Assembly: GCA_947452355.1 (NCBI GenBank)
Contig: CANGCU010000003.1
Span: 1-21,661, forward strand
Length of the DNA stretch: 21,661 nucleotides
Direction of reading: 5' to 3'
Origin: Microbacteriaceae bacterium
Lineage (GTDB): Bacteria; Actinomycetota; Actinomycetes; Actinomycetales; Microbacteriaceae
The position numbers and the translations under genes were made by a program. How positions within the stretch are numbered: the stretch's first letter is position 1; each line of letters starts with the position of its first letter. Shown here one piece after another: positions 14,820-21,068 of the stretch. A model generated the notes under the pieces. It was not told the DNA's origin. It did not search any database and saw nothing but the letters and a program-made list of their open reading frames with translations.

Positions 14820-16596
14820 CGAACAGCCGCCACGCACGGGACTGGATTCAGTGCTCGATACACAGTTTCTTTTTGCCAACCGGTATCGCCCTGAGTCCCT
14901 CATCGGGCGTGGCGGAATGGCGAATGTGTATCTCGGCACCGATACCCGACTCCAACGCCGGATTGCAATCAAAACACTTCGCCCGGAAATTGCCATCGAC
15001 GCCGAATCTCGCAAACGTTTCCAACGTGAAGCGCACTCCGTCAGTGCAATGGGCCACCCCAACATCGTTCGGGTTTACGATGCGGGCGAAGAGTTCATCC
15101 CGGCAGCATCGACTGACATTCCCATTCCCTACATCGTCATGGAATACATCGATGGCAAGATTTTGCGGCGTCTCATGGATGCCGGCGCCTTCGAACCAAA
15201 GGTTGCTGTGCACATCGCGCTCGGAATCCTCGACGCACTCGATGAATCCCATCGTGCGGGAATCATTCACCGCGACATCAAGCCGGGCAATATCATGATC
15301 ACTCAAACCGGGCTCGTCAAAGTCTGTGATTTTGGAATTGCACAAGCAATCGAAGACCCGACAAACGACCCCTCAGCGATTGTTGGTACCGCCCAATATT
15401 TTTCGCCCGAACAAGCGAAGGGTGAAATCATTGACGGTCGGAGTGATCTGTATTCGACCGCTGTCGTTTTGTTCGAGATGATTACCGGAACCCCGCTGTT
15501 TACCGGCGATACATCGGTGTCCATCGCTTTCCAACACGTCACACAAACTGCACCGCGTGCACGGAGTCGGCGGCCCGAATTGTCTCCGGAGCTTGATGTC
15601 GTCATTGCCCGCGGCCTGGAAAAGGATCGGGCTAATCGATACGCGACGGCACGTGAGTTTGCCCAGGCCCTTCGCTCGGTCACGAACCTTGTCGGTGGTG
15701 GTCGAATGGACTTGGCCGCAACGCCGCCCGTCTTGCCGCCGGAACCCGTTGCCCCGACACCACGCAACGACGACGCCCCAATCGCCCTAGAATTAGGCAA
15801 CGCGTACATTCCTCAACCAGACGGAAAGACCATGGACCTCAACGATCTTCGTCCTCTCCTCGAAAGTGACACCCCTCCCAAAGCCAGCCTCGTCCGATGG
15901 ATTCTGCTCGGCGCTGCAGGGTTGCTCGTGGTGGCGTCCGTCGTCGTCGGAATGATGTATTGGGTATTGACACTCAATTCCAATCAAGCGCTGGGTTCAT
16001 TGTCAATTCCGATGCCCGACGTGACTCACACCTCGTTTGACACTGCTGAATCCAAATTGACGGCGCTCGGTCTGACCGTTGTCCGCCGCGTGGAGAGCAG
16101 TGAAACAGTTCCCGATGGGTCCGTTATCTCCACCTCACCGGAGGCAGGCGTGAACCTCGCCAAGGGTGAAATAGTCACTGTGGTCGAATCAATTGGCGCG
16201 CCGAAGACCGCGGTTCCCTCGGTCAACCTGATGACGATAACGAAAGCAAAATCCGAAATCGAGAACGCGGGCTTTGTCGTTGGCAAGGTGACAAACGACT
16301 ATTCGGCGACCGCCAAAGAGGGCGTCGTCATTGGCACAGACCCCGTGCAAGAGACCGAGTTGCCCGCTGGCTCGGTCGTCAACATCTTGATTTCTAACGG
16401 CAAGATCAAGATTCCCGATGTCGTGGGGATGAGCATTGGCAAGGCGTCCGCTCTGCTCAAGGGGCCGAATTTGCAGCTCGAGGTCACCGTCGTCCCCGAC
16501 AGTTCCTGTAGTGGCCAGAAAATCGGTTCTCAGTCACTCAAGGGCGAGGCGCCACAGAATTCAAAAATTTCGATTGTCTATTGCGCCGCGAAGTAA
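14809..16596 (+). CDS. pknB: membrane Ser/Thr protein kinase PknB with three PASTA domains
   Basis: PknB senses muropeptides or lipid II through PASTA domains and controls growth. The protein has 595 aa from TTG 14809. The kinase domain (about 26-295) has IGRGGMANV (32-40), K55, HRDIKPGN (154-161), DFG (174-176) and SPE (199-201). The activation loop lacks the TxT pair and has only T185 and S189. A cytoplasmic juxtamembrane region (296-361) leads to a membrane helix (about 362-386) and three PASTA repeats (about 400-461, 467-529, 534-593). The last repeat has C567 and C592, perhaps a disulfide. The TTG start overlaps pknA by 11 nt. GTG 14851, in frame and 14 codons on, is an equally reasonable start because family homology begins there; neither has a good ribosome site. 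It is the last gene of the operon. Confidence 0.92.
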   Translation: MTNNEQPPRTGLDSVLDTQFLFANRYRPESLIGRGGMANVYLGTDTRLQRRIAIKTLRPEIAIDAESRKRFQREAHSVSAMGHPNIVRVYDAGEEFIPAASTDIPIPYIVMEYIDGKILRRLMDAGAFEPKVAVHIALGILDALDESHRAGIIHRDIKPGNIMITQTGLVKVCDFGIAQAIEDPTNDPSAIVGTAQYFSPEQAKGEIIDGRSDLYSTAVVLFEMITGTPLFTGDTSVSIAFQHVTQTAPRARSRRPELSPELDVVIARGLEKDRANRYATAREFAQALRSVTNLVGGGRMDLAATPPVLPPEPVAPTPRNDDAPIALELGNAYIPQPDGKTMDLNDLRPLLESDTPPKASLVRWILLGAAGLLVVASVVVGMMYWVLTLNSNQALGSLSIPMPDVTHTSFDTAESKLTALGLTVVRRVESSETVPDGSVISTSPEAGVNLAKGEIVTVVESIGAPKTAVPSVNLMTITKAKSEIENAGFVVGKVTNDYSATAKEGVVIGTDPVQETELPAGSVVNILISNGKIKIPDVVGMSIGKASALLKGPNLQLEVTVVPDSSCSGQKIGSQSLKGEAPQNSKISIVYCAAK

Positions 16597-16597
16597 T

Positions 16598-17233
16598 TCA
16601 CGTCGACATCAACGGGCTGCGCGTTCGTGCAAGCTCGGACACACCAACCATCCCGGTTGATTCCAGCCAATTGCCGATCATCGCGTAGCCACCTTCGGTG
16701 AGCACCGACTCGGGATGAAACTGTACTCCCCACATTGGTGCCGATACGTGCTCCACTGCCATGATGACTCCGCCGTCTGTTCGCGCGGTGATGCGCAGTT
16801 CGTCCGGTGTTGTACCGTCCACGATGGCGAGTGAGTGGTACCGCGTGGCTCGAAAGGGATTGGGGACTCCCTCGAACATCGTCGACGTCGAGTAACGGAC
16901 GGCGCTGGTCTTTCCGTGCATCAATTCTTCAGCGTGCGTCACCGTCCCGCCGAGCGCTTCAGCAATCGCCTGGTGACCTAGACACACTCCGAGAAGTGGA
17001 ATGTTGTTCGACAACGCGTACCGAATGATGGGGATTGAGAGGCCCGCATCCGTCGGAGTCCCCGGCCCAGGAGAAATGAGTATTCCGTCGAACCCCTTGA
17101 GGCGATCGGGAATCTCGTTTTCATTAAACGCGTCGTTTCGCACAACCTCGATGTCCGCACCGAGCTCACGTATATACCCCGCCAACGTGTACACAAACGA
17201 GTCGTAATTGTCGAGTACAAAGATTGAGGTCAC
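16598..17233 (-). CDS. trpG: glutamine amidotransferase subunit of anthranilate / aminodeoxychorismate synthase
   Basis: A class I glutaminase subunit that supplies ammonia to TrpE and/or PabB for tryptophan or folate synthesis. The protein has 211 aa. Motifs are DNYDSFVYT (8-16), SPGPGTP (54-60), the nucleophile loop GVCLGHQA (82-89) with C84, and HPES (173-176) with H173 and E175. One such protein often serves both pathways; the gene could also be called pabA. No partner synthase is nearby. In mycobacteria it also sits beside pknB. GTG 17233 fits the family start MTSIFVLDNYDSF and overlaps the upstream 52-aa gene by 4 nt (GTGA). Its stop is one base from the pknB stop on the other strand. 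Confidence 0.93.
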   Translation of the reverse strand: MTSIFVLDNYDSFVYTLAGYIRELGADIEVVRNDAFNENEIPDRLKGFDGILISPGPGTPTDAGLSIPIIRYALSNNIPLLGVCLGHQAIAEALGGTVTHAEELMHGKTSAVRYSTSTMFEGVPNPFRATRYHSLAIVDGTTPDELRITARTDGGVIMAVEHVSAPMWGVQFHPESVLTEGGYAMIGNWLESTGMVGVSELARTRSPLMST

Positions 17234-17388
17234 TGGCCGACCGTTGCTTCCGATTGAATGAAGGTTTCGGCAACCCATGGGAAAACCCATTCCACACACA
17301 CCGACAAAACAATGACGACAAGAGCCACGAGTTCGATGACCTTTACCCAGCGAGGACCGGGAAGAATGCGCCAGAGGGCTGAATACAT
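17230..17388 (-). CDS. small conserved single-pass membrane protein
   Basis: A 52-aa protein with MYSALWRILPGPRWVK, one membrane helix at about 17-39 ending in WVFPWV, and a short polar tail. I believe small proteins of this pattern recur in actinobacteria beside trpG and sortase genes, but the role is unknown and this is from memory. The ribosome site AAAGGA lies about ten bases before ATG 17388. An upstream GTG at 17424 is open but would add residues unlike the family pattern. It overlaps trpG by 4 nt, so trpG translation may depend on it. It lies 71 bases after the second sortase gene on the same strand. Confidence 0.7.
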   Translation of the reverse strand: MYSALWRILPGPRWVKVIELVALVVIVLSVCVEWVFPWVAETFIQSEATVGQ

Positions 17389-17459
17389 TGTTATCGGATT
17401 CCTTTCCACGTCGTGCCACACCAAGCAGAGACAACGCCCACGTTACCGTTCTTCGGCGA

Positions 17460-18224
17460 CTACCTCGTGCGGAGAGCCGCGACCTCCGCAGGCATGCCGA
17501 CCTGTCGAGGGACAAATGTTTCAAAAACGGAGAACGCAATAAATCGTTCCGCGGACGACAATTTGGGGTGACAGGTTGTCATTGTCAAAATACGTTGCTT
17601 GGGTGAAATCGACAGTTGGGGAACGGGGTTGAGGACTGTCGAGTCACTCGAGTATGCCCATTCCATGTTGCGGAACCGATAGATGTACCAGCCCTTAACC
17701 GTCTCGAGATAAATTCGATCTCCGATGCGCAACGTGTCGATCGATCCAAAGGCTGCTCCATAGGTGGTGCGGTGGCCCGCTAGCGCAAAATTTCCAACCT
17801 CCCCGAGCGCATCCGACGTCACATAGTGCCCAACGCCGGTGTTCATGTTGTTGAGGACTTTGGCGACGTCAACCGATTGAGCGATCGAGCGTTCATAATT
17901 TTTACCAAATCGCGGAACGATGAGTGTCGCGAATGCCTTTCCAATTCCCGGGGGGCGTGTAACCGGTGGTGTGGACCCGACGACGGTGCCCGTCGAGTCA
18001 CCCATGTTTCGGTCAAACTCGGGAAGCTCTCGGGTTGTGACCCACGATTGAGCCAGTTTTTGTGACGCAGCGTCTTGACGAATTCCCGCCACCACGTCAC
18101 CGACCCAGACGTACCATGCACAAAACAGAAGGGCGGTAACGCCAAGGGTCAGAAGGATGTCACTTAGGATTTCCCGCGTCCGGTGTGAGGCGAGCCTAGA
18201 CCACGAAAATTTCGCCCGGCTCAT
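17460..18224 (-). CDS. class E sortase (second of a tandem pair)
   Basis: Class E sortases are membrane transpeptidases that anchor LAxTG-type proteins to cell-wall peptide in high-GC Gram-positives. The protein has 254 aa. A basic N terminus, a membrane helix at about 21-42, a stalk, and a sortase beta barrel (about 95-240) are visible. Catalytic residues are H151 in LAGHRTTYG, C218 in TTCHP and R227 in SAERF. It is very like the upstream sortase, mainly over the region from about 98 to 240, and is clearly a tandem duplicate. ATG 18224 lies four bases after the stop of the first sortase with no ribosome site, suggesting re-initiation. No substrate with a sorting signal is in the window. Confidence 0.9.
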   Translation of the reverse strand: MSRAKFSWSRLASHRTREILSDILLTLGVTALLFCAWYVWVGDVVAGIRQDAASQKLAQSWVTTRELPEFDRNMGDSTGTVVGSTPPVTRPPGIGKAFATLIVPRFGKNYERSIAQSVDVAKVLNNMNTGVGHYVTSDALGEVGNFALAGHRTTYGAAFGSIDTLRIGDRIYLETVKGWYIYRFRNMEWAYSSDSTVLNPVPQLSISPKQRILTMTTCHPKLSSAERFIAFSVFETFVPRQVGMPAEVAALRTR

Positions 18225-18228
18225 GGGT

Positions 18229-19182
18229 TTAGTGGCTAATCTTCATTCTGGCCACTTCGGCCGGCGCGCCATTTGCGCGAGGAACGAAGGACTCGAAAAC
18301 CGAGAACGAGATAAACCGTTCCGCCGAGGACAGTTTGGGGTGGCAGGTCGTCATCGTCAAAATACGGTCTTTTGCTTTGACAAGCAGGTTCGGTACAGGG
18401 TTCAACACCGTGACGTCACTGGAGAAAACCCATTCCATATTGCGGAACCGGTAGACATACCAACCTTCTTCAGTCTCAATGTAGATTCGGTCGCCGACAC
18501 GCAGTGTGTCGACCCATCCGAACGCAGCACCATACGTTGTTCTGTGACCCGCGATAGCAAAGTTCCCGACTTCGCCCAGAAGATTCGATGCCGAGTAGTG
18601 CCCCACGCCCGTCGCGGTGTTATTCAGTACGGTCGCGACGTCCACAGTTTCTGCGATCGTGCGCTCGTAACGGAGCCCGAATCGGGGAATCATGATGGTG
18701 GCGAACGGTTTAGCGTCGCCGACTTTGGGGATGATTGGCGGTTCGACGGTGATGACCGCTCCCGTTGAATTTCCCATAGCGCGATCAAACTCGGGAAGTG
18801 TTCGTGGTGCAGACTGCCAGGCATCGGATAGAACGACGGATGCTTTATCCTGGGCGGTTCCTTGAATGATGTCGTTGAACCACACATGCCAACCGAGAAA
18901 CAGGAGAACAAATAGTCCGGCGGTCACGAACAGTTCGCCGGTGATACCAATCGCTCGGTCAACAAAATCGCGCGTCGTGACGAGAATTCCCAGACCACGC
19001 CAGTCAACGAGTGAGCGTCGTGGGCGTCGAACGATGATTTCCTCTAAGGGAAGTTGGCTCTTTGGTGGCTCTCGCAGTGTGTACGTTCGGCCCAGGACGG
19101 GTTGATCGACTGGAGCGGATTTACGGGTGCGCCACTCGATTTTCGGATAACTGCGATCCGGCTTTTGACGTCGAGGGGGCAC
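18229..19182 (-). CDS. class E sortase (first of a tandem pair), long cytoplasmic N terminus
   Basis: A sortase of 317 aa from GTG 19182. A basic, Pro-rich cytoplasmic region of about 75 residues comes before the membrane helix (about 81-103). The barrel domain carries the catalytic set: His in IAGHRTTYG (213), Cys in TTCHP (280) and Arg in SAERF (289). I prefer GTG 19182 because a TAAGAT -10 ends seven bases before it, which would make a leaderless message. TTG 19215 is the longest start (328 aa) but overlaps the -35 of the divergent crgA promoter and has no ribosome site. The long tail before the helix is extra compared with its neighbour and might bind a partner; that is inference. Confidence 0.88.
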   Translation of the reverse strand: MPPRRQKPDRSYPKIEWRTRKSAPVDQPVLGRTYTLREPPKSQLPLEEIIVRRPRRSLVDWRGLGILVTTRDFVDRAIGITGELFVTAGLFVLLFLGWHVWFNDIIQGTAQDKASVVLSDAWQSAPRTLPEFDRAMGNSTGAVITVEPPIIPKVGDAKPFATIMIPRFGLRYERTIAETVDVATVLNNTATGVGHYSASNLLGEVGNFAIAGHRTTYGAAFGWVDTLRVGDRIYIETEEGWYVYRFRNMEWVFSSDVTVLNPVPNLLVKAKDRILTMTTCHPKLSSAERFISFSVFESFVPRANGAPAEVARMKISH

Positions 19183-19189
19183 GATGCCA

Positions 19190-19215
19190 ATCTTAGTAGC
19201 GGTTTGAGTGCTCAA
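19190..19215 (-). promoter_or_regulatory. candidate promoter of the sortase-trpG operon
   Basis: Minus-strand TAAGAT (19190-19195) fits TANNNT and ends seven bases before GTG 19182. A TTGAGC hexamer (19210-19215) lies upstream with a short 14-base spacer, so the -35 is doubtful. It shares the palindrome TTGAG-TG-CTCAA (19204-19215) with the crgA promoter. Confidence 0.4.
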
Positions 19216-19232
19216 TTCCGTGTCGGTATGCT
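19204..19232 (+). promoter_or_regulatory. promoter of crgA, placed for a leaderless transcript
   Basis: TTGAGT (19204-19209), a 17-base spacer and TATGCT (19227-19232) form a reasonable sigma-70-type promoter, with four of six matches in each box. The -10 ends six bases before ATG 19239, so transcription should begin at the start codon itself. A purine-rich GGTGGA touches the ATG but is too close to act as a normal ribosome site. Confidence 0.55.
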
Positions 19233-19238
19233 GGTGGA

Positions 19239-19475
19239 ATGGCTAAAAAGAACCGCAACATTGATGTCGACGCGGCGCGTGATTCGAACTCCGCGCCGAA
19301 CCCCGCATGGTTCAAACCAATCATGTTCGGGTTCATGCTGATTGGGTTGCTATGGATCATCACGTATTACGTCAGCCAAAGCCTGTTCCCGATCGCCTCG
19401 ATTGGCGCGCTAAACATTGTGATCGGATTCGGTCTGATGTTTATCGGCTTCCTCATGACCACGCGCTGGCGCTAA
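19239..19475 (+). CDS. crgA: cell division protein CrgA
   Basis: CrgA is a small membrane protein that joins the divisome, contacts FtsZ/FtsQ/FtsI partners in mycobacteria and restrains septation in Streptomyces. The protein has 78 aa. A basic cytoplasmic start MAKKNR is followed by PNPAWFKPIMFG, a first membrane helix (about 26-45), a short outer loop with a proline, a second helix (about 53-73) and the hallmark end TTRWR. It is transcribed alone on the plus strand between minus-strand sortase and rhomboid genes, the usual place in actinobacteria. The ATG start fits the family. Confidence 0.95.
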   Translation: MAKKNRNIDVDAARDSNSAPNPAWFKPIMFGFMLIGLLWIITYYVSQSLFPIASIGALNIVIGFGLMFIGFLMTTRWR

Positions 19476-19480
19476 ACGTA

Positions 19481-19498
19481 AATTACATCGGTGTAATT
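19481..19498. terminator. possible two-way terminator hairpin between crgA and the rhomboid gene
   Basis: AATTACA (19481-19487), loop TCGG, TGTAATT (19492-19498): a perfect 7-bp stem five bases after the crgA stop, between convergent genes. The stem is AT-rich and the T tract after it is poor on the plus strand and only modest on the minus strand, so it may be a weak terminator or a protein site. Confidence 0.35.
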
Positions 19499-19508
19499 AT
19501 CCCCGTGT

Positions 19509-19532
19509 GTGGATAACTAGGTGGATAACTAG
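19509..19532. repeat. perfect 12-bp tandem repeat with DnaA-box-like sequence
   Basis: GTGGATAACTAG occurs twice head to tail. The first copy with the preceding T gives TGTGGATAA (19508-19516), the exact complement of the DnaA box TTATCCACA. The second gives GGTGGATAA (19520-19528), one mismatch. The second copy includes the TAG stop of the rhomboid gene. The conserved gene block here is usually close to oriC. Confidence 0.6.
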
Positions 19533-20092
19533 CGCTTAGTTTGCTTTCGCTGAATCACCAGCGTGGTCAACAATCCGCCAATCAGGCCACCAAGGTGCGC
19601 CTGCCAGGCGATTCCGGGAATGATGAAGCCGAGCGCGAGGTTGATTCCGATAATGACAAGCAACGAAACGTTGGATCCGCCGAATCCTCGGTTCAAGAGA
19701 AAAAGTGTGGCGAACAGTCCAAAAATTCCGGCGGAAGCACCGATGGTCACGGAATCTGGATTCATGACGGCGACGGCAAGGCTCCCACTAATTACCGAAA
19801 TGGTAAAGATGGCGACGAATTTTGCCGAACCGACGATCCGTTCGATGATGTTGCCCAAAACCCACAGTGAATAGGCATTAAAAACGACGTGCATGATTCC
19901 GCTGTGAACAAAAGCAGCGGTCACAAGCCTCCATGGCTCTGACCACATCAAGGGTGGATAAAACGCCAGTGTGTAGGTGACGACATCACCAAACACGAAC
20001 TGGGCGAGGTACCCGACTGCGATGATCCCCAGCAGCCAGAAAGTAGCGGGTGTTCGCGAACGACGAACGCTTGCCCAGAATTGGGTGGTCAC
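19529..20092 (-). CDS. rhomboid-family intramembrane serine protease
   Basis: Rhomboids cut membrane proteins inside the bilayer. The protein has 187 aa with about six membrane helices, a core-only rhomboid. Marks are the WR pair at 54-55, the HxxxN region HVVFN (68-72), the nucleophile S120 in GASAGIFG and the partner histidine H166 in AHLGGLIGG. The catalytic dyad is therefore intact. GTG 20092 overlaps the ppiA stop by 4 nt (GTGA), so the two are co-transcribed from the ppiA promoter. Substrates are unknown. It has the same neighbourhood (ppiA, crgA) as the small membrane protein Rv0010c region in mycobacteria, though I do not claim orthology. Confidence 0.92.
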   Translation of the reverse strand: MTTQFWASVRRSRTPATFWLLGIIAVGYLAQFVFGDVVTYTLAFYPPLMWSEPWRLVTAAFVHSGIMHVVFNAYSLWVLGNIIERIVGSAKFVAIFTISVISGSLAVAVMNPDSVTIGASAGIFGLFATLFLLNRGFGGSNVSLLVIIGINLALGFIIPGIAWQAHLGGLIGGLLTTLVIQRKQTKR

Positions 20093-20610
20093 GCGACGTC
20101 GATGTGTGAGATGACGACGGGTTCGACGGGCTTATCGTTTGCGCCAGTTGCCACGGCTTCAATCGCGGACACAACTGCCCGAGATTCCTCGTCAGCGACC
20201 TCACCGAAGATGGTGTGCTTCGCCTGAAGCCAGGTCGTTGGAGCCGTCGTGATAAAAAATTGCGATCCATTTGTTCCAGGACCCGCATTCGCCATCGCGA
20301 GCATGAACGGCTGAGTGAAGTTGAGCTCGGGGTGAATTTCATCGTCGAACTGGTATCCGGGGCCACCGAACCCCATGCCGAGCGGGTCTCCGCCTTGAAT
20401 CATGAATCCGGGGATGATCCGGTGAAAGATCACACCGTCATACAACGGTGTCGACATGTTCTCGCCCGATTGTGGGTGAGTCCATTCCTTCGACCCGTCG
20501 GCGAGCCCAATAAAGTTGGCCACGGTTTTCGGGGCGTGATTGCCAAACAAGTTGATTCGGATTTCGCCATGATTTGTCTGAATTGTTGCGGTCTGAGTGT
20601 GAAGTGACAT
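20089..20610 (-). CDS. ppiA: cyclophilin-type peptidyl-prolyl cis-trans isomerase
   Basis: A 173-aa cyclophilin that speeds cis-trans change at proline bonds. There is no signal peptide, so it is cytoplasmic. Active-site residues are FHR with R64, F69 and Q72 in GFMIQGGDP, NGSQFFIT (114-121), W127 and H132 in HTIFGEV. A loop KEWTHPQSGENMSTP (41-55) is the usual insertion in actinobacterial PpiA. ATG 20610 matches the family start MSLHTQTATI; the frame stays open to 20718 but that would cross the divergent gene's promoter. AGAGGA directly touches the ATG, too close for a normal ribosome site, so a leaderless start is possible, though the -10 (CAGAAT, six bases before ATG) is imperfect. Confidence 0.95.
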   Translation of the reverse strand: MSLHTQTATIQTNHGEIRINLFGNHAPKTVANFIGLADGSKEWTHPQSGENMSTPLYDGVIFHRIIPGFMIQGGDPLGMGFGGPGYQFDDEIHPELNFTQPFMLAMANAGPGTNGSQFFITTAPTTWLQAKHTIFGEVADEESRAVVSAIEAVATGANDKPVEPVVISHIDVA

Positions 20611-20633
20611 TCCTCTATTCTGCCCGTAATTGG

Positions 20634-20663
20634 TTAGAGACGTCGACAAACGTGAGCGATAAT
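20634..20663 (+). promoter_or_regulatory. promoter of the small membrane protein gene at 20685
   Basis: GATAAT (20658-20663) matches TATAAT in five of six bases. TTAGAG (20634-20639) is a weak -35 with an 18-base spacer. Transcription would begin near 20670, just before the strong ribosome site AAGGAGG (20674-20680). Confidence 0.45.
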
Positions 20664-20684
20664 GAAAGTGTCCAAGGAGGCACA

Positions 20685-21068
20685 ATGGCATCGTCCTATT
20701 CGAAAGAACTCGCGGCAATTCGTGAGGCCGCTGGCTCGGCTATCGGTCGACAGCGCGATGTTCTCGACACGTCCGCACGAATTCTGGCTGATGCTGCACG
20801 GCTCGCGGGTCGATATGGTCGAACCGACCTCGGACCCCGAGTTCGAGATGAGTATGACGCACGTCTTGCGCCGTTGATCTCAAGTGGTTTTTCGGCCGGG
20901 CGAAAATTATTGAAAAAGACACCTCTCGCGCCCCGTAAATCCGGACTTGGTGGTTACATCGCGACAGGCTTCGCGATCGCCCTAGTCGCTGGTGCCGCTT
21001 ACCTCGCGTGGCAGGTGCTTCGCGAGGATAATGACGCGTGGGTCGACGACGAGTTCGACGTCGACTAA
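20685..21068 (+). CDS. small C-terminal-anchored membrane protein at the cwsA position
   Basis: A 127-aa protein starting at ATG 20685, with AAGGAGG four bases upstream. Residues 1-75 are helical and charged with no known catalytic motif. A basic patch (73-86, KLLKKTPLAPRK) precedes one membrane helix (about 90-110), and the tail is very acidic (REDNDAWVDDEFDVD). I recognise no characterised domain. Mycobacteria have the single-pass division protein CwsA (Rv0008c) beside ppiA and near crgA, so this is a positional candidate for the same role; sequence similarity is not evident by eye. An open frame reaching back to 20574 overlaps ppiA and is not preferred. The TAA stop overlaps the TAG of the next gene on the other strand. 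Confidence 0.75.
   Translation: MASSYSKELAAIREAAGSAIGRQRDVLDTSARILADAARLAGRYGRTDLGPRVRDEYDARLAPLISSGFSAGRKLLKKTPLAPRKSGLGGYIATGFAIALVAGAAYLAWQVLREDNDAWVDDEFDVD

Noticed and set aside
17460..19215. Repeated DNA between the two sortase genes as a mobile or recombination element
   Set aside because: The similarity follows the protein-coding barrel region with synonymous differences, as expected for an old tandem gene duplication, with no terminal repeats.
20574..20684. Upstream extension of the small membrane protein gene at 20685
   Set aside because: It overlaps the start of ppiA on the other strand and bypasses a strong AAGGAGG site and a good -10 that both point to ATG 20685.
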